64,000 nucleotides of DNA from UBA11612 sp963976395 (GTDB lineage: Bacteria; Pseudomonadota; Alphaproteobacteria; Rhodospirillales; Rhodospirillaceae): NCBI GenBank assembly GCA_963976395.1, contig CAXBLG010000003.1:62001-126000 (forward strand), read 5' to 3'. Positions within the stretch are counted from its first letter, which is position 1. The number at the start of each line of letters is the position of its first letter. Under the pieces are notes generated by a model. The model saw nothing but the letters and a program-made list of their open reading frames with translations, made no database searches and was not told where the DNA came from. Positions 35,693 to 44,462 of the stretch are shown here, piece after piece. Both the position numbers and the translations under genes were made by a program.

Positions 35693-37078
35693 ATGTCCTT
35701 GTTTCTTTACAATACTTTGGCCCGCGCAAAGCAGGCATTTGAACCGGCAAACCCTGACCGGGTCACGATGTATGTGTGCGGACCGACGGTCTACAACCAT
35801 GCTCATATCGGCAATGCACGGCCAGCCGTAGTCTTTGACGTCTTGTTTCGCCTCTTAAGGCATCAATTCGGCGAAAAAAGCGTAGTTTATGCGCGCAATT
35901 TCACGGATGTTGACGACAAAATTAACGCGGCGGCGGCAGAGCAAGACGTACCCATCAGCGCCATTACCGACAAATTCAAAGGTATATACCAACAAGATAT
36001 GGGCGCTTTGGGTGTTCTAGCGCCCTCGATAGAACCCTGCGCAACAGATCACATCCCTCAAATGATCGATATGATTGAGCGGTTGATCAGCACCAGCCAC
36101 GCCTATGAAGCCGAGGGGCATGTCCTCTTTCACGTTCCGGCCTTCGATGGCTACGGTCAACTGTCGGGCCGCAACCGCGACGACATGATTGCCGGCGCGC
36201 GGGTTGAAGTCGCGCCCTATAAAAAAGACTCAGCCGATTTTGTGCTTTGGAAGCCTTCCGCGCCGGAACAGCCCGGCTGGGATAGTCCCTGGGGACGCGG
36301 CCGCCCGGGTTGGCACATCGAATGCTCCAGCATGATCGAATCTCACCTCGGCGAAACCATCGATATTCACGGCGGCGGGCATGATTTGATTTTTCCACAT
36401 CATGAGAATGAGTTGGCCCAAGGCACCTGTGCCCACGGCGGCGCCACCTATGCCCGTGTGTGGATGCACAACGGCTTCCTGACCATGAACAAAGAAAAAA
36501 TGGCCAAATCTGTCGGTAACATCGTGACCGTAAACGAGTTGCTCGACAGTCATCGAGGCGAAGCCATTCGCCTCGCTTTGCTGTCGGCTCACTATCGCCA
36601 ACCCCTGGATTGGTCTGACGACACCATTCTTCAGGCACGGCGGCGCCTGGACGGTCTGTATGATTTTCTAGACTCGATCAGTGATGCACCGCACACGAAC
36701 ATTGAGCCACCTCCAACGTTCACCGAAACCTTGCTGGACGATCTCAACACCCCGAAAGCCTTGGCGGTCTTGTCAGAAATGGTGGGGCCCTCCGCTGTAA
36801 AATCAGCTGCAAAAAATCCCGGCAAGGCCAGAAGCGAGCTTCAAGCCGCCGGCAAACTTCTGGGCATTTTGCAAGAGACGCCTGACACCTGGCTCAGGTC
36901 GGGTCCGGACCGGGCCGAAATTCAGGATTTGGTCGACGAACGAGAAAGTGCGCGGACCGCTAAAGACTTCAGCAAGGCCGACGCGATACGCGCTACACTC
37001 ACAGCACGGGGCATTGAAGTTCGCGACCGTGCGAACGCTCCACCCCGATGGCTTCGCCGGGCAACAACACATGGCTGA
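35693..37078 (+). CDS. cysS: Cysteinyl-tRNA synthetase
   Basis: Class I synthetase, 461 residues, charging tRNA-Cys. The ATG at 35693 starts MSLFLYNTLARAKQ; the frame is open from 35498 but that leader is not family-like. The zinc Cys lies in MYVCGPTVYNHAHIGNARP, which also has the HIGH-type motif HIGN; GWHIECS and HHENELAQ supply further zinc ligands; KMSKS is present as KMAKS near residue 268. The argE start lies inside its last codons (8-base overlap). Confidence 0.97.
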   Translation: MSLFLYNTLARAKQAFEPANPDRVTMYVCGPTVYNHAHIGNARPAVVFDVLFRLLRHQFGEKSVVYARNFTDVDDKINAAAAEQDVPISAITDKFKGIYQQDMGALGVLAPSIEPCATDHIPQMIDMIERLISTSHAYEAEGHVLFHVPAFDGYGQLSGRNRDDMIAGARVEVAPYKKDSADFVLWKPSAPEQPGWDSPWGRGRPGWHIECSSMIESHLGETIDIHGGGHDLIFPHHENELAQGTCAHGGATYARVWMHNGFLTMNKEKMAKSVGNIVTVNELLDSHRGEAIRLALLSAHYRQPLDWSDDTILQARRRLDGLYDFLDSISDAPHTNIEPPPTFTETLLDDLNTPKALAVLSEMVGPSAVKSAAKNPGKARSELQAAGKLLGILQETPDTWLRSGPDRAEIQDLVDERESARTAKDFSKADAIRATLTARGIEVRDRANAPPRWLRRATTHG

Positions 37079-38243
37079 CATTGACTCTCAAACTGCAAAT
37101 TCCATCGCCATGCTCAAGAAGCTGGTGGCATTCGATACAGTTTCGCGCAATTCAAATCTGAACTTAATAAATTTTGTTCAGCAATTACTGCGGGATCATG
37201 GCGTAGAGAGTGAACTTGTTCACAACGCTGATCACACCAAAGCCAACCTTCTAGCGACAATTGGCCCGCCAGTAGAAGGAGGTGTCGTCCTCTCAGGCCA
37301 CACGGATGTTGTTCCGATCGATGATCAAGATTGGTTATCCGATCCGTTCACCGTAGTCGAACGGGACGGAAAGTTTTACGGCCGCGGCACCGCAGACATG
37401 AAGACGTTTATAGCGATCATTCTCGGCGCTCTTGATACGGCAACAAGCGCTCCGCTTAAGACGCCCATTCATCTGGCATTCTCCTATGACGAAGAAGTTG
37501 GGTGCATCGGCGTTTCATCTTTGATCCGGGCAATCAAAAAGGCCGTGCCGAAACCCCGCGCGGTTATTGTAGGTGAGCCAACAGGCATGAAGGTGGTCAG
37601 TGCACAAAAGGGCATTACCGATGTCCGCACGATTGTGACGGGTCACGAAGCGCACTCATCCCAGACGCACCGCGGCGTAAGCGCAGTGATGGTTGCGGCC
37701 GAACTTATTCAATATATTCAGTCTCTTGCAGCGGAAATTGCCGCCAAGTCGGCTCACGATCATCATTTTGAACCCCATCATACGACCATCTCCGTCAATA
37801 TCATCGAAGGCGGAACTGCCGTAAACATCTTGGCTGGACACTGCACTTTTCAGTGGGACATTCGTTCTTTGCCGTCCGACGACCCGATGGCTTACGTCGA
37901 GCAATTCAACAAATACTGCGCCGAGACCGTGCTACCACGCTTAAACGCCATCGCCCCCGGATGCCGTATAGATTCGTCAATTCAAGCGAGCGCTCCCCCG
38001 TTGCGATTTGAGGCAGAGTCCGGCGCCGAACAGCTTTGCCGGATGCTGACAGGCGACAACGAAGTGCGTGCCGTGAGTTACGCGGCCGAAGCCGGCCATT
38101 TTCAACAAAACGATCTTTCTGCCGTTATTTGTGGACCGGGGTTCATTGCACAAGCACATCAACCCAACGAATTTATTGAGCTTGAGCAGGTGAAAATAGG
38201 TACGCGATTTTTCCACGACCTCGTCGAGCACCTGAGTCGCTGA
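37071..38243 (+). CDS. argE: Acetylornithine deacetylase
   Basis: A 390-residue M20-family metallo-amidohydrolase that should release ornithine from N-acetylornithine. The ATG at 37071 overlaps the cysS stop, implying coupling. Zinc ligands are in LSGHTDVVP, GRGTADMK and YDEEVG, with a further ligand in VGEPTG and the last in AQAHQPNEFI. A dimerisation domain with TGHEAHSSQ lies in the middle. ArgE versus a related N-acyl-amino-acid deacetylase cannot be fully separated by eye, but ArgE fits length and motifs well. Confidence 0.88.
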   Translation: MADIDSQTANSIAMLKKLVAFDTVSRNSNLNLINFVQQLLRDHGVESELVHNADHTKANLLATIGPPVEGGVVLSGHTDVVPIDDQDWLSDPFTVVERDGKFYGRGTADMKTFIAIILGALDTATSAPLKTPIHLAFSYDEEVGCIGVSSLIRAIKKAVPKPRAVIVGEPTGMKVVSAQKGITDVRTIVTGHEAHSSQTHRGVSAVMVAAELIQYIQSLAAEIAAKSAHDHHFEPHHTTISVNIIEGGTAVNILAGHCTFQWDIRSLPSDDPMAYVEQFNKYCAETVLPRLNAIAPGCRIDSSIQASAPPLRFEAESGAEQLCRMLTGDNEVRAVSYAAEAGHFQQNDLSAVICGPGFIAQAHQPNEFIELEQVKIGTRFFHDLVEHLSR

Positions 38244-38262
38244 GTATCTAGTCGCTCCTAGA

Positions 38263-39303
38263 TCACTTTTTGCCGGACGTACTACTGGTTTTGGCAGCCC
38301 CTGCGGTAGTTGACGGGACTTGGCGTTTAGTAACAATACTCTTACCCGTTTCGAATCGCTTGGCGAGCAGCTGATACGTAGTTAAAAGTGCGCCGTCGAT
38401 CTCCTGGCTTCGAACCATCTGTAGATTCTTCCACTTGGCAATAACCGGGTCCCATTCCATGAGAATGTAGTGAAGATCATCCCGGGCCTTGCGCACGGAC
38501 CGGACGACCTCTTCAATAGACATAAGCGCGCCGAGAATATCCGCAGACTCTGCGTCGACGTTACTCAAGATATCACTGAGTTCTCCCAGTCCCTTTGCAA
38601 TCAGGATTTTAATGCGGCCAATGTCCGCCGAGGTGCGGATATCGTCACTATATATTTTAGTGAGCTTTTCAAGTCTGGCTCGGATCTTTCGAATCTCAAG
38701 ACTCCGCTCCCTCAGCGCTTCGATATAACAAAGCTCTCGGGCCAGGGTCTCGATGTAGTCCACCACTTTTTCGGACTCTTTCTCTTCTAAACCCATCGCA
38801 AGCGCTGCTCGCTTAAAAGCGCCGACCAAAGCTTTTTTATTCTCGTCGCTGGAGATAATCTTTTGAATATCCTCGTGGCCACCGTACTTAATTGGCTCAC
38901 CGTTCATCCACGACAGCAACTGAACCTGCATACGCTCACGAGCGATTTGCTTGTGCCGCTTGGCCACCGTCCACGATGCGGTGCCATCAAGAACTTCATT
39001 GGGAATTTCGTCACCAGGACGTATATCGGGGACGTATTTAAGCCCCTCGGCGGCACGATCGATCAATTTATCGTCGTGACTACCTTCCTCGATGAAAAAT
39101 GTTTTTCGGAGATTTTTAAGCGTTACGTACCCTTGGCCCGACCCCATCTCGACGGCGAACATCACTTCCTTAGGATGCCCCTTTAACACGAAATGAGCGC
39201 CCGGCGCCTGAAACACGCGAGCTTGAAAGTCAAAATGAGTGCTGCGAAGTGAAGTGGGCTGTGCAGAAACGTCTGTGTCCTGCGCGTTTTCTGCTGTTGT
39301 CAT
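38263..39303 (-). CDS. Conserved-looking hypothetical protein, helical
   Basis: A 346-residue cytosolic protein without a recognised domain. The first 110 residues are mixed and beta-rich (ARVFQAPGAHFVLKGHP, GYVTLKNLRKTFFIEEG); a predicted helical part follows from about residue 115, with a likely coiled coil at residues 195-240 (RERSLEIRKIRARLEKLTKIYSDD), and a Ser/Thr/Lys tail (SSTSGKK). No membrane segment. The middle mentions neither a known catalytic motif nor metal-binding residues. Function unknown. It is convergent with argE and separated by 19 bases. Confidence 0.75.
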   Translation of the reverse strand: MTTAENAQDTDVSAQPTSLRSTHFDFQARVFQAPGAHFVLKGHPKEVMFAVEMGSGQGYVTLKNLRKTFFIEEGSHDDKLIDRAAEGLKYVPDIRPGDEIPNEVLDGTASWTVAKRHKQIARERMQVQLLSWMNGEPIKYGGHEDIQKIISSDENKKALVGAFKRAALAMGLEEKESEKVVDYIETLARELCYIEALRERSLEIRKIRARLEKLTKIYSDDIRTSADIGRIKILIAKGLGELSDILSNVDAESADILGALMSIEEVVRSVRKARDDLHYILMEWDPVIAKWKNLQMVRSQEIDGALLTTYQLLAKRFETGKSIVTKRQVPSTTAGAAKTSSTSGKK

Positions 39304-39420
39304 CTACCCCTATCCGGAATTCTAGCGGGGCATTCATTGTACCCCTTCAACATATGGGCGACACAGCGCTCAGAAGTCAACGGGCGCTTTGCAATACTGT
39401 CATCTGCTTTTTTCGGGAGA

Positions 39421-39494
39421 TGGAGCGGATGGAGGGAATCGAACCCTCGTCTAAAGCTTGGGAAGCTTTCGTTCTACCATTGAACCACACCCGC
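39421..39494 (-). tRNA. tRNA-Gly (anticodon CCC)
   Basis: On the minus strand the acceptor GCGGGTG pairs with CATCCGC (one G-T pair), followed by discriminator T and encoded CCA. The anticodon arm is AAAGC-TTCCCAA-GCTTT, giving CCC, which reads GGG. The T arm GAGGG-TTCGATT-CCCTC is perfect. Confidence 0.97.
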
Positions 39495-39642
39495 ACCGGC
39501 CAAGCGGATTCCACATCGCCACCGAGCAGCGATTTCATAGCATAGAACATTACCGCCGCAAATCGAGGGAACCACACAATCAGGCCTTCGTCCGGCTTTG
39601 CTAACCACGTAAACTTACCTGACGACCATTTGAGGAGAAACT

Positions 39643-40137
39643 ATGGACCTTTGGCCACTTGCCTGCCTTGCCGTGCTCTCGACAGGGCTGGTCGCCCTCG
39701 CCGTCATTGACTTCCGCACAGGCTACCTTCCAGACCCCTTACAAGCGATCCTCGCCCTTGCCGGTGTGGGCGTCGTCGCCATTGGATCTCCGGTAGGAAT
39801 TGTTTGGGAATGGAGCGCGCTTGGTTTTGCGATTAATAGCGCCCTTTTCTGGGCCTTGCGCTGGCTGATTAGCCGTCTTAAAGGCCGTGAAGCCATGGGA
39901 CTGGGAGACGTCAAACTGGTGGCCGTTGGCGGTATATGGCTCGGACCACTTGCCCTGCCCTATATCATGGCTGCCGGCGGCATCCTGACTCTGCTTGGGG
40001 CCGGCATTGCCACCCTGGCTACAGGCAAACCTGTATGGCGCGGCGAAATGCCCTTGGGGCCTGGTTTGGCTGCTGGAATCTTGGGTGTTTTTATCGCCGC
40101 CCTTTTGCATGCCCCCTGGCTGCAACTAACATATTAA
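39643..40137 (+). CDS. Prepilin peptidase (A24 type IV leader peptidase, short form)
   Basis: A 164-residue, multi-helix inner-membrane aspartyl protease. The two catalytic Asp lie in VIDFRTGYLPD (about residue 22) and GLGDVKL (about residue 87), as in TadV/CpaA and the C-terminal half of PilD. The N-terminal methyltransferase half with its zinc cysteines is absent. It could process prepilins or T2SS pseudopilins, perhaps with the GspE gene at 59 kb. It stands between tRNA-Gly and an exported unknown. Confidence 0.87.
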   Translation: MDLWPLACLAVLSTGLVALAVIDFRTGYLPDPLQAILALAGVGVVAIGSPVGIVWEWSALGFAINSALFWALRWLISRLKGREAMGLGDVKLVAVGGIWLGPLALPYIMAAGGILTLLGAGIATLATGKPVWRGEMPLGPGLAAGILGVFIAALLHAPWLQLTY

Positions 40138-40140
40138 AAC

Positions 40141-40191
40141 CACCCAAAGGGTGTTAAGTAGCACTCGGTCAGCCTGGCGACGACGGCCAGG
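40141..40191. other. Two stem-loops after the prepilin peptidase gene
   Basis: CACCC-AAA-GGGTG (40141-40153) directly follows the stop, and CCTGGC-gacgacg-GCCAGG lies at 40173-40191. Neither has a T-run, so neither is a clear terminator. Confidence 0.35.
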
Positions 40192-40241
40192 AGTTCTCCA
40201 CTATATATTTAAGTCGATAGCCGTCACGTATTGGAACCGCC

Positions 40242-40634
40242 ATGCACCGTCAATCAACGCCTATGATGCTTTGCTTCGCCCTACTACTGCTGCTGGGCAC
40301 GATCCACGCACATCCCGCTGAAAGTGCTCAGTGCGTAAACGTTAACCTGCACGATTCCAACGGAACGATTGTGCCTACAAAAGAACCGGTGATCGGAATA
40401 ATGCTGGGCGGCGTCCCCACCATTGAAGGGGAATTCCCTGAACACGCGACGACATCCGCCGGGACCGAAGTGCCTTGCCCCCAGGAACTCACGGATCTAA
40501 TCACAAATCTGTTCACCGAAACCTGCACTACGTCGGAGCGCCGCACCGCCGCCGCGCAAGTTCACGGCGTTGGTCCTGAAATCATACAAAAAGGGTGCAC
40601 GGATTTAAGTAACGCCCTCGAAACTACCGACTAG
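40242..40634 (+). CDS. Exported hypothetical protein
   Basis: A 130-residue protein with a signal peptide (hydrophobic LCFALLLLLGTIHA, cleavage about residue 23-29). The mature part has four Cys (in AQCVNV, PCPQEL, ETCTTS and KGCTDL), possibly two disulfides. No family recognised. It begins 100 bases after the prepilin peptidase. Confidence 0.6.
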   Translation: MHRQSTPMMLCFALLLLLGTIHAHPAESAQCVNVNLHDSNGTIVPTKEPVIGIMLGGVPTIEGEFPEHATTSAGTEVPCPQELTDLITNLFTETCTTSERRTAAAQVHGVGPEIIQKGCTDLSNALETTD

Positions 40635-40670
40635 TCTTTTCAACATCAGTAACGCGCCGAGCAAACGCTA

Positions 40671-41882
40671 TCAGCTCATGCCAACGATATGCGTCAATTC
40701 ACCCACAACGCGGTCGACATCCGTGTTCACCATCTCTGGGAAAAGAGGCAACGTGAGGCAGGACCCATAATACTTTTCCGCGCCCGGGAGGGACTGACGC
40801 CCGTATAATTTTTGGTAATAGGGCTGCAAATGCACCGGAAAATAATGCACCTGGGTTCCGATTCCCGCTTTTTCCAGCGCGTTCATAACGGCCGCCCGGC
40901 TTTGTCCGATCGCATCAAAATCAATATGCACGACGTACAGGTGCCACGCCACACGCCCGCCCACACGACCGATCGGCCGCACGGCAGGCGACAGTGACCG
41001 AAGCGCATTGTCGTACTGAGCAACGAGGGCAGCACGTCTACTGACGGCAGAGTCCAGCTTAGTGAGTTGACTCAGTCCGAGAGCACAATGGATATCGCTG
41101 GCCCTATAGTTCCAACCGATCTCCGTCATCTCATAGTACCAAGGATTTCGGTCACCATCCGGAGACAGCGCAAATTCCGGCATCACCAAATTGGCCGAGG
41201 CGCGTTCCATGCCATGATTTCGGAGCCTGCGCATCGCAGCAGCAATATCTGAGTGATTCGTTGTGACCGCTCCGCCCTCACCCATCGCCACTGTCTTCAC
41301 CGGATGAAAGGAAAAACATGTGGCCTGACTGTAGGCACTAGACCCGACCACAGACGTATCGGCCGGACTCGGGTAATATCCACCCAAGGCATGGCACGCA
41401 TCCTCAATTATAGAAACATCATGGGCACGCGCAATTTCGGCGATACCCGGCATATCGCAGCACTGACCGTTTAGATGCACAGGGATAACCGCCTTTACGG
41501 ACTCCGGCGGAGCCGCCTTCAGGGCACCCTCAAAATGTTTCGGCTCCATAAGCCCGCTGCAATCGTTGACGTCAGCGAAGATCACATCAGCGCCCGCGTA
41601 ACGCGCCGCATTAGCGCTGGCGAGAAAAGTTAAAGCCGGCACGATTACGCGGTCTCCGGGACCCACTCCAAGTGCAGCCACTGCCAAATGTAAGGCCGCG
41701 GTACCGGATGAACACACTACGGCTTCTTCTGCGCCAGTTAGCTTTGTTAACGCTGATTCAAACTCTGTAACAACAGGGCCGTTCGTGAGCGCGCTGGAGC
41801 GTAACACCGAAACTACCGAGGCAATATCTGCCTCATCTATGGCGTGCTGGCCGTAGGGTATGAAGTCGGGGTGCTCACTCAT
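40671..41882 (-). CDS. pseC: DegT-family aminotransferase, PseC-like
   Basis: A 403-residue PLP enzyme. It starts with the PseC-type FIPYGQHAIDEADI and SALTNGPVVTEFE, has the substrate/PLP segment SSGTAALHLA, and the Schiff-base Lys in FHPVKTVAMGEGG (about residue 196). PseC transaminates the 4-keto product of PseB to UDP-4-amino-4,6-dideoxy-L-AltNAc on the way to pseudaminic acid. A PseB homologue lies 4 kb downstream on the opposite strand. LegC-type 4-aminotransferase use on another sugar is the alternative. Confidence 0.85.
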   Translation of the reverse strand: MSEHPDFIPYGQHAIDEADIASVVSVLRSSALTNGPVVTEFESALTKLTGAEEAVVCSSGTAALHLAVAALGVGPGDRVIVPALTFLASANAARYAGADVIFADVNDCSGLMEPKHFEGALKAAPPESVKAVIPVHLNGQCCDMPGIAEIARAHDVSIIEDACHALGGYYPSPADTSVVGSSAYSQATCFSFHPVKTVAMGEGGAVTTNHSDIAAAMRRLRNHGMERASANLVMPEFALSPDGDRNPWYYEMTEIGWNYRASDIHCALGLSQLTKLDSAVSRRAALVAQYDNALRSLSPAVRPIGRVGGRVAWHLYVVHIDFDAIGQSRAAVMNALEKAGIGTQVHYFPVHLQPYYQKLYGRQSLPGAEKYYGSCLTLPLFPEMVNTDVDRVVGELTHIVGMS

Positions 41883-42037
41883 AGGTCTGCAAAACTCTTC
41901 TGCATCTCAAACTTCCGGTATCAATCATGCTCGAGGAATAGTGGACAACAGGTTTTTACCTTCGCGTACTCACCGCAGTTGTAGCAGACATAGGTAAATA
42001 CGGTATATGGTGACATTTTTAATGATGGAACGCAGAT

Positions 42038-42919
42038 ATGCGATTAGTAGATATTGAGGCACGCAATGCTGGAACCCTTGAAGCTCGCCAGCAACACCCG
42101 GAAGGTATTGATATCCAAAACCACCCCGATTTGGAGTTTTTTGGATATTACGAAGTTGATATATTTGAGTGTCCTACCTTCCTCATGTTTACAAACAACG
42201 ATTGTCCCCGCGGATGGGATATCTTGTTTTCCCGCCACTTCGAACCTCAGTCCATGAAACTTTGGTGCCGTATGGCAAGGACCGCCACGGGGATTGTGGA
42301 TATTGGCGCTCACGTGGGTACTTACAGCCTAGCCGCAGCAGCGCTCCGAAATGATATCAATATTCATGCTTTTGAACCCAATCCATATGCCTTTAGCCGC
42401 CTAAGGATGCACAAAACCATCAACAGTTTTGATAATATCGTCGAATATATAGTCGCCGTTTCCGACACAACTAAACTCTCTAAGTTTAGGTGGGTAAAAA
42501 AGAAATCACTGCAAATTTCATCCGGCGGAACTCTCATGAAACGTGATGACGCCGGAACCGAAAGCACAATTGTCCAAACTACAGCGCTAGACGGAACCGG
42601 CATTGCGTCCATCCTGGGAGACAGGCCGCTTTTAAAAATTGATGTTGAGGGCGCAGAGGCACAAACATTTCGTGGTATTCAAGAAATAATCGCACTAAAG
42701 CCCGACATTATATTGGAAACTTTCTCGCAATCCTCTTGCGACGCAATCAATGAAATGATCAAGCCGTTGGGATATAGCGTTTACCACATCCTCGAAAAAG
42801 AGCGCAGCATGGTTCCTCGCGAGGGTCTTGCGCCCTGTACTGTAGATTTGAATGGAAACTTTAATCAGCTCCTCACCACTCGATCGCCAACTGAAGTTGC
42901 TGAACTTGCGGCGCAGTAG
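42038..42919 (+). CDS. FkbM family methyltransferase
   Basis: A 293-residue SAM enzyme with motif I VDIGAHVGTYSLAAA (about residue 92) and the FkbM signature LLKIDVEGAEAQTF (about residue 208). It starts the AT-richer part of the glycan locus (the first line of the gene is about 38% G+C by count) and lies opposite the interrupted methylase. O-methylation of a sugar is the likely reaction. The start ATG at 42038 gives a full domain with an N-terminal extension of about 60 residues. Confidence 0.85.
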   Translation: MRLVDIEARNAGTLEARQQHPEGIDIQNHPDLEFFGYYEVDIFECPTFLMFTNNDCPRGWDILFSRHFEPQSMKLWCRMARTATGIVDIGAHVGTYSLAAAALRNDINIHAFEPNPYAFSRLRMHKTINSFDNIVEYIVAVSDTTKLSKFRWVKKKSLQISSGGTLMKRDDAGTESTIVQTTALDGTGIASILGDRPLLKIDVEGAEAQTFRGIQEIIALKPDIILETFSQSSCDAINEMIKPLGYSVYHILEKERSMVPREGLAPCTVDLNGNFNQLLTTRSPTEVAELAAQ

Positions 42920-42969
42920 TTAACTGATCTCTTGGCCACAACCAACCACACTGGAATCGTGTCGCCACA

Positions 42970-43626
42970 TTACGAACCGGATGTTTTCTTCAGCAGAAAC
43001 CACGTCACATCATCGTAAAAATCAAAGTTCGGATCACGATGATAGATAAACCCGTAATCAATGAGCTTTAGATTCACGTATCGATCTAGCATTTCTCCGC
43101 AAAAGTCTCTTTTGAACATCTTTTTCGCGTGGCCGCGATACTGCACCTCTATGGGAGATGTATTGTACTACTCAGCAACAAGAATGTACGCATTGCTATG
43201 GGTATAAAGAGCATCATAGGCGTCCTCAAGACGGTCTGGTGCGATGTGTATTAAAACACCCTTACAAAAAACCAAATCCCAAGACTGGCTTGATTTAAAT
43301 TCCAGGAAGGAATCCACATATATATTTGCATTCGGTAAATTCTTCGCCAATTCGTCAGCCGCGTGCTTGTTTATTTCCACACCGGCTAATTTTATATCTG
43401 GTTTAAGCGCACTTATAGCGCGCAAATTCATTCCGGTATTTGGGCCAAATTCCAATACGGACTGCGGCATATCAATGAGTGAAAATACTTTCTCAAAGAA
43501 AACAACGTTTTCGCGAATGTAGGCCTCACTTGTGTTGCGCGCCATATACTCATCGCCGAACTGACCTTGCCAAAACAACTCCTGTTCGGTGTTGTATCGG
43601 TCAGCAGACGGATTATCATTAGACAT
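42970..43626 (-). pseudogene. Pseudaminic acid biosynthesis-associated methylase, interrupted by one amber codon
   Basis: The minus-strand frame starts MSNDNPSADRYNTEQELFW and has VLEFGPNTGMNLRA and VLIHIAP, matching the pseudaminic-acid-associated methylase family. It stops at TAG (43168-43170) after 152 residues, in the middle of the family motif AEYYNPSP. The reading frame continues unshifted for 65 codons with clear family sequence (YRGHAKKMFKRDF, DYGFIYHRDPNFDF, DVTWFLLKK) to TAA at 42970. One base change (TAC/TAT to TAG) explains it. It may be a recent inactivation, a sequencing error, or suppressed. The product if read through is about 218 residues. Confidence 0.85.
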
Positions 43627-43893
43627 CTAAAACCCTTTTCATCTATCAACGCTTATAGCATCCCTAAGCAACATAAAGTGATCTGTCACTTGCTTTTGAT
43701 GTGCACCCATGCGGGTCAAGCCTTTATCAACCCTAAGCCGCACCACAATAAGATATGCGAACAATCTTCAGCATAGTATCGAAACAGGACAGCAGGAGCC
43801 GAACATTTCATTTCATAATAATTCAACCTGCCTTTAACTTCAGCAAATCCATACTGGATTACGAATGGCATGATCGACATTACTCGGAGCAAA
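43627..43893. other. AT-rich intergenic stretch
   Basis: 267 bases between the interrupted methylase and the GNAT gene; no supported gene. AT-rich compared with the rest of the window. Promoters for both flanking genes are expected here. Confidence 0.5.
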
Positions 43894-43897
43894 ATGC

Positions 43898-44434
43898 TTG
43901 GCTAAATTCTCACCCCTAACGACCGAGCGCTGCACCTTGGAGGACTTTACCGAACGTCACCTAACCCAGCGGTACCTCTCATGGTTACAAGATTTCGAGG
44001 TGATTCAGTTTAGCGAACAGCGCCACAAACAGCATGATATAGAGTCATGCCGCACGTATATGCACTCATTCACGGGCACGCCAAATTACTTTGTCGCCAT
44101 CGTCGCTCAAGACTCTGAACTGGGTCATATCGGCAACATAAATGCTTATATTGACGAAAATAATGGGGTGGCTGACGTCGGCATCCTCCTCGGTGAGAAG
44201 CGAATTTGGGGACAGGGCTACGGCGCAGAAGCGTGGGAAGCTATGTGCCGATTCCTCCTTTTAACGCGCAAATTACGTAAAGTTACGGCCGGAACCAGCA
44301 GTACAAATGTCGGGATGCGCGGAATTATGCGCCGGACCGGGATGATTGAAGACGGCGTACGCAAACGACAACTTCTGATGAACGGCGACGAAATCGATGT
44401 GGTTTACGCGGCATTATTTCGCGAAAATCTTTGA
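43898..44434 (+). CDS. GNAT-family N-acetyltransferase (RimJ/RimL-type)
   Basis: A 178-residue acetyl-CoA N-acyltransferase. It starts at TTG (43898) with GGAG eight bases ahead; the nearby ATG is out of frame. The acetyl-CoA motif A is GILLGEKRIWGQGYGAEAWEA (about residue 91), and the pocket region SSTNVGMRGIMRRTGMIEDG follows. PseH, the pseudaminic-pathway acetyltransferase, is a GNAT of this kind, and PseB/PseC/PseF homologues surround it, so the role is a fair guess; sequence alone does not prove it. Confidence 0.8.
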   Translation: MAKFSPLTTERCTLEDFTERHLTQRYLSWLQDFEVIQFSEQRHKQHDIESCRTYMHSFTGTPNYFVAIVAQDSELGHIGNINAYIDENNGVADVGILLGEKRIWGQGYGAEAWEAMCRFLLLTRKLRKVTAGTSSTNVGMRGIMRRTGMIEDGVRKRQLLMNGDEIDVVYAALFRENL

Positions 44435-44462
44435 GAAAGGTAGCGTCAAATCACCGTCGTTT

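Noticed and set aside
43168..43170. Amber codon as pyrrolysine or other recoding
   Set aside because: The family has Tyr at this site, there is no pylT/pylS-like gene in the window, and a plain nonsense change or sequencing error is simpler.
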